35,582 nucleotides of DNA, taken from contig JAMLIH010000027.1 in assembly GCA_023954255.1 (NCBI GenBank), forward strand, positions 1 to 35,582, in the 5' to 3' direction. The stretch comes from Phyllobacteriaceae bacterium (GTDB taxonomy: Bacteria > Pseudomonadota > Alphaproteobacteria > Rhizobiales > Rhizobiaceae). A model generated the notes under the pieces. It was not told the DNA's origin, did not search any database, and saw only the letters and a list, made by a program, of their open reading frames with translations. Positions 8,766 to 17,364 of this stretch are shown here, piece after piece (the stretch's first letter is position 1; each line of letters opens with the position of its first letter). Position numbers and translations under genes: made by a program.

Positions 8766-10250
8766 TCAGCGCCTCCTCCCGGCAAGCAAGGCCTGCGCGC
8801 CGTTGAACCCCGGCGCGCCGGATATGTCACCGCCCGGATGCGCGCCTGCCCCGCACAGATAAAGACCTTCAACCGGCATGGCATAGTGTGCAGCCCCGTC
8901 GAACGGACGCAGCATGAGCAGTTGATCGATCCGCAATTCGCCATGATGCCAGTGACCGCCGGGAACCCGGTATGCCGCCGCCATGTCCTGCGCGGTCATC
9001 AGCCGCGCAGCCGCGGCCAGGCTCCCGAACCCCGGGAAGACCCGGGCCAGTTCCCGTTCAACCAATCTCTGCAAAGCCCGGCGGCTCTCCTCTTTCCACC
9101 CGCCTTTCAGCGAACAGGGTATGAACTGGGCACTGACGGAGAGGCGGCGATTGCGATCATCGTAATGGGCTTCCATCACTGGCTGTTTGGGCAATTCGCC
9201 ATATTTTGCGGCATTGAACGCGGCTTCCACCGCCGCTGCGCTTTCCGCGATCACGATCCGGTCCTTGCCCGAAGGCGCCGTCCCGCCGGAAAAACGGGGA
9301 GCGTCCTTGAGGTCGAAATCAATTCTGGCGACCATGCCCGTAGAGGCCGTTTTCCGGCAACGGCGAACAAACTCGGCATCGAGATGCTGTGGGCCAAGCA
9401 GATCGAGCAGCGTCGTGGCGGGCGCAGCCGAGGAGAGGACTGCGGCCGAGGGAACAATCTCCCCACCGGCAAGCTGCACACCGGTTACCCGGTCGCCCTC
9501 AACCAGGATGCGCTCAACCGGGGCGTTGGTTCTGATTTCACCGCCGCACGCCATCACCGCATTCTCGAGCTTGCCGGTCAGGATATCGATGCCACCCTTC
9601 GGCATGACCCTCATGCCGCGATTCCTCGCCATCCGCAGCAACAGCGTCAGAACGGTGCCGGGCGACCGCGGTCCCATGGCGCTGCCGAGTGTCGCGTCCA
9701 CGGCAAGGGCGGCGGCAAGCGGACCATCGCCAATCTCATCCTCGATGAGATCGTGAATGTTGGACAGGACGATCCGCAGCAGATCGCGCAGTTCCGTCTT
9801 GCCGAGGCCACGCAGCTTCAAACCCGTACCTGCCAGCCCCAGCAGATCTCCGAAGCCGGAACTTGCCAGATTCGGCGGCGGCTTCAGAAGCAATCCCGAC
9901 AAAGCCGAAGCCTGCCGCTCCAGCCTGCTCATCAGCGCCCGGTATGCGGCTGCTTGCCCGTCTTCGGCGCCCACCACCTGTTCTGTGGAGATGCCTACGA
10001 CGCCCTGGGGTGTCGGAACGAGGGTGGTCATCGGTTCGAACGCCACATCGATGCCGAGCGCCCGAAGGACCTGTGGCCACACCGCAAATGGCATTGTGGA
10101 GAGACGAAAATCGGGATCGCCCATCATTCCGCCGACATGACCGCGCGCTTCAAGGACAAGCGGTTTCAACCCCCGCTTTGCCAGCAGTCCGGCGGCGATC
10201 AGGCCGTTATGGCCCGCACCTATGACGATGACACGCTCCCCCCTTTTCAC
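8766..10250 (-). CDS. Phytoene-desaturase-like FAD-dependent oxidoreductase (COG1233 type)
   Basis: A 494-aa amine-oxidase/phytoene-desaturase-fold flavoprotein. The N-terminal dinucleotide-binding motif reads VIVIGAGHNGLIAAGLLAKRG, followed by an acidic residue that binds the FAD ribose (LVLEARGHVGG). The C-terminal flavin segment is GLYLCGAGAHPGGDISGAPG, typical of the family. No carotenoid genes are nearby, so the substrate is more likely an amine or ring compound from this catabolic locus. Its ATG overlaps the stop of the upstream paralogous oxidoreductase by 4 nt (ATGA), and its stop abuts the GcvT-like gene. The two oxidoreductases are distant paralogues and could act as a pair. Confidence 0.87.
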   Translation of the reverse strand: MKRGERVIVIGAGHNGLIAAGLLAKRGLKPLVLEARGHVGGMMGDPDFRLSTMPFAVWPQVLRALGIDVAFEPMTTLVPTPQGVVGISTEQVVGAEDGQAAAYRALMSRLERQASALSGLLLKPPPNLASSGFGDLLGLAGTGLKLRGLGKTELRDLLRIVLSNIHDLIEDEIGDGPLAAALAVDATLGSAMGPRSPGTVLTLLLRMARNRGMRVMPKGGIDILTGKLENAVMACGGEIRTNAPVERILVEGDRVTGVQLAGGEIVPSAAVLSSAAPATTLLDLLGPQHLDAEFVRRCRKTASTGMVARIDFDLKDAPRFSGGTAPSGKDRIVIAESAAAVEAAFNAAKYGELPKQPVMEAHYDDRNRRLSVSAQFIPCSLKGGWKEESRRALQRLVERELARVFPGFGSLAAAARLMTAQDMAAAYRVPGGHWHHGELRIDQLLMLRPFDGAAHYAMPVEGLYLCGAGAHPGGDISGAPGFNGAQALLAGRRR

Positions 10251-11877
10251 GCTGCCGCCCCCAGATCAAACTTGTGGCCGAGATCAGCCAGTATTTCGCG
10301 CGCGGCATTGGCGCCCGGCGCGCCCATGACCCCACCGCCCGGATGGGTTGAGGAGCCGCACATGTAAAGGCCCCTGACCGGCGAGCGGTACTGGGCATAG
10401 CCGGGCACGGGCCGGTTGAAGAGCAACTGGTCAAAAGTCAGCTCTCCCTGAAAGATGTTGCCCTCCGTCAGCCCCGTCTCGCGCTCGATATCGAGCGGTG
10501 ACCTGACCTCCTTGTGGACGATAAGCTTGCGGAAGTCGGGGCTGTGGCGGGCAATCTTCGAGATCACCGTCTCGGCAAATGCTTCGCGGTTGGCGTCGTC
10601 CCACTGCCCTTCGGCGAGCTCATAGGGAGCGTACTGAACGAAAACCGTCGCATAGTGCTTGCCGGGAGGCGCCATGGTCGGGTCGATCTGGGTCGGTATG
10701 AGAAAATCGACATAGGGGCTCACCGACCAGCGGCCTGCCTTCCAGTCGTCATAAGCGCGTTCGATCTCCTCCATGTCGTCCAGGAAATGAAGATCTCCCT
10801 TCAGGAAACGCGCATCCTTGGGAGCGCCGGAGAAGGTCGGCATGCCGTCGAGCGCAATGTTGAGCTTGCCGGATGAACCGCGAAAACGATATCGGCGAAC
10901 CGCTTTCAGGAAGTCCGATGGCAACTCCCGTTCGTCTGTGTGGTCGATGAAGGTGCGGCGAACATCCATGCCGGAAACGACGGTGCGGGCCTCGTATTCA
11001 TCGCCATTTTCCAGAACGATGCCGCGAACCTTGCCGTTGCGGATCGCGAACCGGTCGACACCCGAGTCGGTGCGGATTTCCCCGCCGCTCGCCTCGAAGG
11101 ATCGGGCCAGCGCCTTGCTGATCGACCCCATGCCGCCGCGCGCAAACCCCCAGGCCCCGATCGCACCATCGACCTCGCCCATGTAGTGATGCAGCAGCAC
11201 ATAGGCGGTGCCCGGCGAGTAAGGACCGAGGCCCGTTCCGATGATGCCCGAGCCCGCCAGATGCGCCTTGATGATCGAGGTTTCGAAATACTGGTCGAGA
11301 TATTCAGCGATGGACATGGTCCAGAATCGAATGGTTTCAGCCATCTCACGCGGCCCGAGACCATGAAAGCGCTTAAGGATGTAGGCGAGTTCGGAAACAT
11401 CGCGCGGCCGCAGGCGCACCGGATCGGGCGCAGTACGCATGAGCAGCGGCTTGATGAACTTGCACTGCCGCATGACCGAGCGGGCATATTGCTCGTAGTT
11501 GTCCGCATCCTTCGGCGAATGGCGCATCAGCTCCCGGCGCAGCGCATCATGATCCGAGAAATAGGCAAAATACCCGTCTTTGGAATCAAAGGTCGCGCCG
11601 CTTTCATAGGGTATGACCTGCAATCCGAATTTCGGCAGTTCCAATGCGCGTATGATTTCCCGGCCGCAGCAGCGAAGCAGACATAGGAACAGTTCGAATA
11701 TGTCCATCCGGGCGTCAGCGACAGGCTGACGGCCGCACCACCGATATGCGGGTTCTTTTCGACGACGAGCACCCGCAAGCCGGCCCTTTGCAGGAAACAG
11801 GCAGTCACCAGCCCGTTATGCCCGGCTCCCACGATGATGGCGTCATATTTTCCGGCACTGGTTGACGAGAAGGGCAT
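10247..11877 (-). pseudogene. Phytoene-desaturase-like FAD oxidoreductase, frameshifted near residue 67
   Basis: Second COG1233-type flavoprotein, about 540 aa if repaired. Translation from ATG 11877 (GGAAG just upstream) gives MPFSSTSAGKYDAIIVGAGH and continues through the FAD motif to ...YSNCSYVC at 11677. The rest of the protein, starting EIIRALELPKFGLQVIPYE, is in another frame and runs to 10247. Between them the third frame reads SLLRP, the residues this family normally has there. The sequence is therefore explained by one extra T (AA run at plus 11675-11676) and one extra G (CCC run at plus 11659-11661). Everything else is intact, including the C-terminal flavin motif GLYMCGSSTHPGGGVMGAPG. 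Either a recent pseudogene or homopolymer sequencing errors. It heads the operon with the second oxidoreductase and GcvT. Confidence 0.85.
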
Positions 11878-11891
11878 TGGGCTTCCAAAAA

Positions 11892-11907
11892 TTGAGCGTT
11901 TACTCAA
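11892..11907. promoter_or_regulatory. Operator copy A of the 16-bp catabolic-locus palindrome
   Basis: TTGAGCGTTTACTCAA, with perfect 5-bp arms TTGAG/CTCAA. It lies in the short divergent gap between the oxidoreductase-GcvT operon (minus) and the first tetR gene (plus). It matches copies at 12609, 18447 and 21189; its right flank (AAATTATTCC) resembles that of copy D. Likely operator of one or both TetR regulators. Confidence 0.75.
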
Positions 11908-11942
11908 ATTATTCCGCTTTGTCGCAAATGTCCAGTTGGCTT

Positions 11943-12578
11943 ATGGATACGGCCATGAAAACAGGTGAAAAACAGACCGGCACCTCACCGACGAGCAGGC
12001 GCATGCAGGCGCGCATTCTCGATGCCGTTGTCGATACCGTTGCCGAAAAGGGCATCAGCGGGACGACGCTGGCCAATGTCGCAGCAGCAGCCGGTGTATC
12101 GCAGGGTGTGCTGGTGTTTCACTTCAAGACCAAGGCCGGCCTTCTCAATGAGGCACTTCTGCGCCTGCTCGACGAATACCGGGAAGCATGGCGCCCGGCC
12201 CTGGCGGAACCGACGCCGCTTGGCCAGATTCTTGCGCTCGTGCGCGCCGACTTCGATCCATCTATCTGTACCCGCAAGAAACTCTCACTCTGGTTTGCCT
12301 TCTGGGGGGAAACATCGGCAAAACCGTTCTACAATCAGCTTGCCAGCGAGAGCGAGGAAGAGCGGTTCCAGGCCATGAAACAGGCTTGCGAGGCGCTGGC
12401 GAAGACGGTTCATGTTCCCCAGCCCGTCCTGCTTGCCCAGTCGATCGACGCTCACACGGACGGCCTCTGGCTGCAGATGCACCTGCAGGGGCCGGAGTTC
12501 GGCGTCCGGGAAGGCCTCGAGGCGGCACTGGTGCACCTGCGCCTGCTGCTGCCCGATCTTGCCAACTCGATCTCCTGA
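11943..12578 (+). CDS. TetR-family transcriptional regulator, BetI-like
   Basis: A 211-aa DNA-binding repressor. The N-terminal helix-turn-helix (about residues 20-65) contains TTLANVAAAAGVSQGVLVFHF, followed by KxGLLNEAL, the usual TetR layout. The ligand domain resembles choline-sensing BetI in the block CTRKKLSLWFAFWGE. It faces the oxidoreductase-GcvT operon with operator copy A between them, the normal arrangement for an autoregulated local repressor. In-frame ATGs at 11928, 11943 and 11955 are all possible starts, none with a strong ribosome site; 11943 is used here. A quaternary-ammonium or related N-methyl inducer is inferred from the BetI resemblance. Confidence 0.85.
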   Translation: MDTAMKTGEKQTGTSPTSRRMQARILDAVVDTVAEKGISGTTLANVAAAAGVSQGVLVFHFKTKAGLLNEALLRLLDEYREAWRPALAEPTPLGQILALVRADFDPSICTRKKLSLWFAFWGETSAKPFYNQLASESEEERFQAMKQACEALAKTVHVPQPVLLAQSIDAHTDGLWLQMHLQGPEFGVREGLEAALVHLRLLLPDLANSIS

Positions 12579-12608
12579 CCATTCCGGCAGTCAGCGCTTG
12601 GCCGCTTA

Positions 12609-12624
12609 CTGAATGGTTATTCAA
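12609..12624. promoter_or_regulatory. Operator copy B of the 16-bp catabolic-locus palindrome
   Basis: CTGAATGGTTATTCAA, with arms TGAAT/ATTCA around GGTT. It lies 57 nt upstream of the methyltransferase gene, where it would control the methyltransferase-tetR-binding-protein transcript. The flanking context (ACTGAAT...ATTCAATAA) is nearly identical to copy C. Confidence 0.72.
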
Positions 12625-12680
12625 TAAAAGTGTTGCTTTTTGCCGGAACCAGCCAGATACTTTTTGCAGGAGGGCTGCGC

Positions 12681-13490
12681 ATGGCTGGCGAAGGCATTGC
12701 AGCTTCCGGCTTTCATGAGCCGGAATATGACGAGACCGCAATCCGCTTCCTGGAGGCGCTTTGGGGCGAAGGTTATCTTTCGCCGGGCGGTCCGGACGAG
12801 GTGCGGCGGATCGTCGAAGGTATCGATTTTGCCGGCAAGCATGTTCTGGACATCGGCTGCGGCTCCGGCGGCATCACATTGTTCCTTGCTGGTGAGTATC
12901 CACTCTCACGCATTACCGGCTTCGATGTCGAGCAGCCGGTGATCGATGCCGCCCGGCGGCGGGCGGTCGAGGAAGGCCTCGAGCAACGCTGCGATTTCGT
13001 GCGCGGCGATCCCGGTCCACTGCCGTTCGATGATGGCTCCTTCGATGTGGTTTTCTCGAAGGATGCACTCATTCACGTGGCAGACAAGGAGGCGCTGTTT
13101 GCAGAAGTCTTCCGCATACTGCGCCCCGGAGGCGTTTTTGCCGCAAGCGACTGGCTGACCTCCCACGACGGCGAGCCATCGACCGACATGAAAGCCTATC
13201 TGGCAGCAGAAGGGCTCAGTTTCGGCATGGCCTCGCCACAACGCTACGAGGCAGCAATGCAGGCGGCAGGGTTTACCGGCGTCAGTACTGTCAATCGCAA
13301 TCCATGGTACCGTGAAGTGGCGCGCGGGGAACTGGGGCGGCTGGCAGGTTCGGAGCGCGAGCGAATTTCGGCAATCGTCGGCGCAGACTATGTAGACAAG
13401 AACATTCGCACATGGACGGCCATGCAGAAGGTTCTCGATTCCGGCGAGCATTGCCCGACACATCTGCGCGGTTTCAGGCCGGAAAACTGA
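12681..13490 (+). CDS. SAM-dependent methyltransferase, phosphoethanolamine N-methyltransferase-like
   Basis: A class I methyltransferase of 269 aa. The start ATG at 12681 follows GGAGGG with 6-nt spacing; an upstream frame to 12630 is not needed. Motif I is [10 protein letters not shown], followed by FDVEQPVI, a RGDPGPLPF acidic segment, and the post-motif block [19 protein letters not shown]. The last block and the early [10 protein letters not shown] sequence resemble plant and protozoan phosphoethanolamine N-methyltransferases, so an amine N-methyl transfer is plausible. It starts a plus-strand operon with a TetR gene 12 nt downstream and then a binding-protein gene. A methyltransferase inside an apparent demethylation locus is unexpected; it may regenerate or detoxify an intermediate. 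That role is a guess. Confidence 0.83.
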   Translation: MAGEGIAASGFHEPEYDETAIRFLEALWGEGYLSPGGPDEVRRIVEGIDFAGKHVLDIGCGSGGITLFLAGEYPLSRITGFDVEQPVIDAARRRAVEEGLEQRCDFVRGDPGPLPFDDGSFDVVFSKDALIHVADKEALFAEVFRILRPGGVFAASDWLTSHDGEPSTDMKAYLAAEGLSFGMASPQRYEAAMQAAGFTGVSTVNRNPWYREVARGELGRLAGSERERISAIVGADYVDKNIRTWTAMQKVLDSGEHCPTHLRGFRPEN

Positions 13491-13502
13491 CGGAGCACCG
13501 AA

Positions 13503-14216
13503 TTGGAGAGAGGCGCTATTCTGCAGCATGACGAAGAAGGCAAGACGGATGCTCCGCCCGCCCGCCGCAGGGAATCCAGGGAGAAACGCCGCGAACAGTT
13601 GATCAATGCCACCATCGACTCCCTGGCAAAGCGCGGATACGCCGCAACAACACTCGCCAACGTCTCCGACGGGGCGAAGCTGTCGCGCGGGATTGTCAAT
13701 TTTCACTTCGACAGCAAGGAAAACCTGCTGCTCGAAACCCTGCAATACATGTCCGACGAGTATCAGGAAAACTGGAAGGCCCGATATGCGGAATCGGCGC
13801 CGGACACCGCCTCCCGGCTGGCAGCACTGGTAACTGCCGATCTCGACCGGCGCATTTGCACGCCGCGCACCATCTCCGCCTGGTTCGCGCTGATGGCGGA
13901 AGCCAAATCGCGCCCGGCCTACCAGAAACTGGTCTGGGAGCGCGACGCCAAGTATCGCGGCCGCCTTACGGAATACTGCCGGAAGGCAAAGGAAGAGGCC
14001 GGTTACGCATTCGACCCCGAGATTGTGACCGCTGCAATCTACGCCATGCAGGAAGGGCTTTGGTTAAGGCTCATGCTTTCGGGCGGCGATTACAAGCGAA
14101 CCACGGCGCTCAAGGTCGTCAAGGAGATGCTCGGAACGGTCCTTCCGAAGCATTTTACGCCGGAAGGCACCCCGCTTAGCCACGCAAGCAAGCGCAACAC
14201 AGGGAGAAAACAATGA
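13503..14216 (+). CDS. TetR-family transcriptional regulator, BetI-like (second copy)
   Basis: A 237-aa repressor-type protein. The start is TTG at 13503, supported by GGAG 7 nt upstream and by the absence of an earlier in-frame ATG. The helix-turn-helix lies at about residues 35-75 with TTLANVSDGAKLSRGIVNFHF, very similar to the first TetR protein of the locus. The ligand domain again has a BetI-like CTPRTISAWFALMAEAKSRP block. It is sandwiched in an operon between the methyltransferase and the transporter binding protein, overlapping the latter by ATGA, so it is co-expressed with uptake. Both regulators may share the four operator copies or divide them. Confidence 0.85.
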   Translation: MERGAILQHDEEGKTDAPPARRRESREKRREQLINATIDSLAKRGYAATTLANVSDGAKLSRGIVNFHFDSKENLLLETLQYMSDEYQENWKARYAESAPDTASRLAALVTADLDRRICTPRTISAWFALMAEAKSRPAYQKLVWERDAKYRGRLTEYCRKAKEEAGYAFDPEIVTAAIYAMQEGLWLRLMLSGGDYKRTTALKVVKEMLGTVLPKHFTPEGTPLSHASKRNTGRKQ

Positions 14217-15292
14217 GAAAACTCATCAAGGGAAAGATCGCTGCCGGGCTTTGCCTGGCGCTGATGTTCGGGGGCTCCACCCTGGCATATGCGGAAGACA
14301 GCGAACTGATTGTCTTCGACTGGTCAGGATACGAGGATCCGTCCTTCCATCCGGCCTATGTGGAAAAGTACAATGACTCGCCCACCTTCACCTTCTTCGG
14401 CGACGAAGAGGAAGCGTTCCAGAAACTGCGTTCCGGTTTCAAGGCGGATCTGGGGCATCCCTGCTCCCAGAGCGTGGTCAAATGGCGTGAAGCAGGCCTG
14501 CTGAAGCCGCTCGACACGTCGCGGATTGCTGCATGGGACGACATCATGCCGGGCTTCAAGGCCATGAAGGACCTGATGACCACCGAAGACGGGCAAGCCT
14601 GGCTCGTTCCCTTCGACTGGGGCAACACCGCCGTCACCTACATGACGGAAAAGGTCACATCAGAGCAAGTGCAGTCGCTCAAGGCCTTTGCCGATCCGGC
14701 CTTTGAGGGTCGTGTTTCCATCGGCGACAATGTGGATGACGCCTATGCGCTGGCGAGCCTGGCGATCGGGCTCAAGGACTGGTCCGCCATGACCGACGAG
14801 CAGTTCGCCGAAGCCTCGGAATTCCTGCGCCAGGTGCACAAAAACGTCCGGCTGTACTGGACCGACAACACCGAGCTCAGCCAGGCGATGGCGGGTGGCG
14901 AGGTGGACCTCGCCTGGGCGTGGAACGAGACGGCGACAACCCTGCAGGCCGACGGCGTTCCGGTTGCCATCAAGAAAGACACCGACGAGGGATTGTCGAC
15001 CTGGGTTTGCGGTTACACGGTTATGACGGATGCGCCCGGGAGCGAGGAAAAAGCCTATGATTTCCTGAACGCCATCCTCGATGAACGCGTGTCGTCCTAC
15101 ATCGTCTCGGAATGGGGCTACGGTCACAGCAATGCCAAGGGCATGGACGCCATCGACAAGGAAACGCTGGATGCAAGCGGCTATGGCGATCTTGCCGCAT
15201 TCGTTGACAAGACGCTGTTCCAGTCTCCGGTGCCGGCGGAACTGAAGCAAAAGATGATCGCCGAGTTCGAGAAGATCAAGGCGGGTTACTGA
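14213..15292 (+). CDS. ABC transporter solute-binding protein, polyamine type (PotD-like)
   Basis: A 359-aa periplasmic binding protein of the spermidine/putrescine class. The Sec signal peptide covers about residues 1-27 (GKIAAGLCLALMFGGSTLAYA). The mature part has the PotD-like opening LIVFDWSGYEDPSF and a later LAWAWNETATTLQADGVPV block. ATG 14213 overlaps the TetR stop and has AGGGAG upstream. The cognate permeases and ATPase are on the opposite strand at 15.4-18.3 kb. PotD relatives in alphaproteobacteria often bind quaternary amines or amino acids rather than polyamines, so the ligand cannot be assigned. A strong terminator follows at 15336. Confidence 0.88.
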   Translation: MRKLIKGKIAAGLCLALMFGGSTLAYAEDSELIVFDWSGYEDPSFHPAYVEKYNDSPTFTFFGDEEEAFQKLRSGFKADLGHPCSQSVVKWREAGLLKPLDTSRIAAWDDIMPGFKAMKDLMTTEDGQAWLVPFDWGNTAVTYMTEKVTSEQVQSLKAFADPAFEGRVSIGDNVDDAYALASLAIGLKDWSAMTDEQFAEASEFLRQVHKNVRLYWTDNTELSQAMAGGEVDLAWAWNETATTLQADGVPVAIKKDTDEGLSTWVCGYTVMTDAPGSEEKAYDFLNAILDERVSSYIVSEWGYGHSNAKGMDAIDKETLDASGYGDLAAFVDKTLFQSPVPAELKQKMIAEFEKIKAGY

Positions 15293-15335
15293 TCCGTCAG
15301 CGCTCTGACCGGAGCGCTCCACGGGCAACAGATCG

Positions 15336-15368
15336 GGGCCGGGCTGTAGCAGTCCGGCCCTTTGTTTT
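15336..15368 (+). terminator. Rho-independent terminator after the binding-protein gene
   Basis: An 11-bp GC-rich stem (15336-15346 with 15350-15360, one G-T pair, loop TAG) followed by TTTGTTTT. It ends the plus-strand methyltransferase-tetR-binding-protein operon just before the convergent ATPase gene. Confidence 0.8.
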
Positions 15369-15405
15369 GCCCCAGGAGGACAGAGCGCCGGAAGTTGGGC
15401 ACTGC

Positions 15406-16485
15406 TTACGACGGCATGTAGACGAAGGCGTCGCGGTCATAGGTCAGGCGCACCGGCGAGCCGATGGGGATGTCGTCGGCGCCGAAATCGTTCGTCTCGA
15501 CCACCGAGAGCGCTTTCTCCTGGCCCTCGATCTCGACGGCCAGATTGGTGACCTCGCCGAAGTAATGCCGGTCCGCAACCTTGCCGTTGATGACCGGATC
15601 GGCGCTTTCGCCTTCCCAGACGATACGCAGCCGTTCCGGCCGGATTCCGATAACCGGCGAGGCGCCGGTGGTGCCTGCGGAGGTTAGTTTGCCTGCGACC
15701 TTGCCAATCCCGGGAAGATCTGCGGAGAACTGGCCACCCGCCGTCCTGACCTCCTGCGCGGTCAGAAAGTTCATCCCGCCAAGGAAATCCGCGACCTGCC
15801 GGCTGGACGGGCTCTGATAGATGTCTTTCGGGGTGGCGGTCTGCGAAATCTCGCCGCCAAACATGACGGCGATGCGGTCGGACATGGCCAGCGCCTCATA
15901 CTGGTCGTGCGTGACGAGGACGAAGGTAATGCCGATCTGGCGCTGCAGATGGCGCAGTTCCACCTGCATCTGTTCCCTGAGCTTCTTGTCGAGCGCGGAC
16001 AAGGGTTCGTCGAGCAACAGCACCTTCGGCCGCATCACCAGTGCCCTGGCAAGCGCCACGCGCTGCCGCTGGCCACCGGACAGCTGGTTACCCATGCGCG
16101 GACCAAGGCCAGTGAGTTCCACTTGTGCCAATGCCTCGTCCACGCGGCGCCTTTCCTCTTCCCGCCCGAGGCGCTGGCGCTTGAGCCCGTAGGCGACATT
16201 CTCCGACACGTTGAGATGGGGGAAGATCGCATAGCTCTGAAACACCATATTGGTAGGTCTCAGATTGGCGGGCATCCCCGACATGTCGGCGCCGCCGATC
16301 GAAATCGAGCCGAGTGTCGGTTCGTCGAAGCCGCCGATCAGCCGTAACAGCGTGGTCTTTCCGCAGCCGGAGGGCCCCAGCAGGGAAAAGAATTCCCCTT
16401 CCGCTATTCCGGTACTGACGGGTCCGAGCGCGCGGAAGCTTCCATAATGCTTCTCGACGCCGTTGATTTCGATCATGTTTGCCAT
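15406..16485 (-). CDS. ABC transporter ATP-binding protein, PotA type
   Basis: A 359-aa ATPase energising the polyamine-type importer. Walker A reads GPSGCGKTTLLR, the Q-loop is NMVFQSYAIFP, the signature LSGGQRQRVALARAL, Walker B VLLLDEPLSALD, and the H-loop VLVTHDQ. The C-terminal third is a TOBE-type regulatory domain. The start MANMIEING at 16485 is preferred because the family usually begins just before the IEI strand; a frame to 16536 exists but adds unrelated residues. It is the last gene of the permease-permease-ATPase operon, 72 nt after the second permease. Confidence 0.92.
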   Translation of the reverse strand: MANMIEINGVEKHYGSFRALGPVSTGIAEGEFFSLLGPSGCGKTTLLRLIGGFDEPTLGSISIGGADMSGMPANLRPTNMVFQSYAIFPHLNVSENVAYGLKRQRLGREEERRRVDEALAQVELTGLGPRMGNQLSGGQRQRVALARALVMRPKVLLLDEPLSALDKKLREQMQVELRHLQRQIGITFVLVTHDQYEALAMSDRIAVMFGGEISQTATPKDIYQSPSSRQVADFLGGMNFLTAQEVRTAGGQFSADLPGIGKVAGKLTSAGTTGASPVIGIRPERLRIVWEGESADPVINGKVADRHYFGEVTNLAVEIEGQEKALSVVETNDFGADDIPIGSPVRLTYDRDAFVYMPS

Positions 16486-16557
16486 CCGCTCACATCCCTG
16501 TCTCCCCGGCCTTTGTCCGGCCTGTCTCCGGCACACATCATGTTGTCGTTTCCCTCA

Positions 16558-17364
16558 TCAGGTCTTCGCCGCCGTCCGTGCCTCAGCCCGCCGCCGCACG
16601 ATTTCCGCAACGGTCAGCATGATCAGCGATGCCGCGATCATCACGGATCCCAGCGCCAGAACGTTCGGAAGCTTCGCCGCAAAGCGCAGCTGGCCCCAGA
16701 TGTAGACCGGCAGGGTCGGTTCGGTGCCGCTGAGGAAAAAGGCGAGAATGAACTCGTCGAGTGATATCGTGAACGTGACCAGCAGGCTCGAAATGATCGA
16801 GGGTGCGAGCATGGGAAGCGTGACGCGCCTGAGGGTCCCCCAGGTCGTTTCGCCAAGATCGCGTGAAGCTTCCTCCATGCTTGGATCGAAACCCTCGAAA
16901 CCCGAAACCAGAACCGTCACGGAATAGGGAACGCAAATCAGCAGGTGGCCGAGAATGACGGTCAGCAGCGACAACTCGATTCCGGCACCCAGGAGCACCA
17001 CGAGCAACGAGATTGCGATGATGATTTCCGGCAGGATCAGCGGCGCCATGATCAGGCCGCTGGCGATGCCTTTGCCGGCAAACCTGTGCCGGGTGATGGC
17101 GCGGGCGGCGCATATGCCGAGGATCGTGCTCAACAAGGCTGCGCTGATGCCGACCAGCAGCGAGTTCCATGCCGCGTTGTGCATTGTCGCGTTGCTGGAC
17201 AGGCTGGAAAACCATTTGAGCGTGAAGCCGGCCAGAGGCAGTTTGGGTGTCGCCGAATCGTTGAACGAGAATACCGGCAGCAGCAGGACGGGAAAGTACA
17301 GGATCGCCACATAGAGTGCGACATAGGCGGTGATAATGCCCTTGCGAATCGACTTTCCGGTCAT
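16558..17364 (-). CDS. ABC transporter permease, PotC type
   Basis: A 268-aa inner-membrane protein with about six hydrophobic segments, the first at residues 10-33. The cytoplasmic EAA loop that docks to the ATPase reads EEASRDLGETTWGTLRRVTLP. Length and layout match PotC. Its ATG overlaps the stop of the upstream PotB-type permease by 4 nt (ATGA), so the two subunits are translationally coupled and form the heterodimeric channel. Confidence 0.92.
   Translation of the reverse strand: MTGKSIRKGIITAYVALYVAILYFPVLLLPVFSFNDSATPKLPLAGFTLKWFSSLSSNATMHNAAWNSLLVGISAALLSTILGICAARAITRHRFAGKGIASGLIMAPLILPEIIIAISLLVVLLGAGIELSLLTVILGHLLICVPYSVTVLVSGFEGFDPSMEEASRDLGETTWGTLRRVTLPMLAPSIISSLLVTFTISLDEFILAFFLSGTEPTLPVYIWGQLRFAAKLPNVLALGSVMIAASLIMLTVAEIVRRRAEARTAAKT

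Noticed and set aside
8367-10367. Long plus-strand open frame of over 600 codons opposite the flavoprotein and GcvT genes
   Set aside because: Spans across two well-supported minus-strand genes and lacks recognisable domains; explained by codon bias on the opposite strand.
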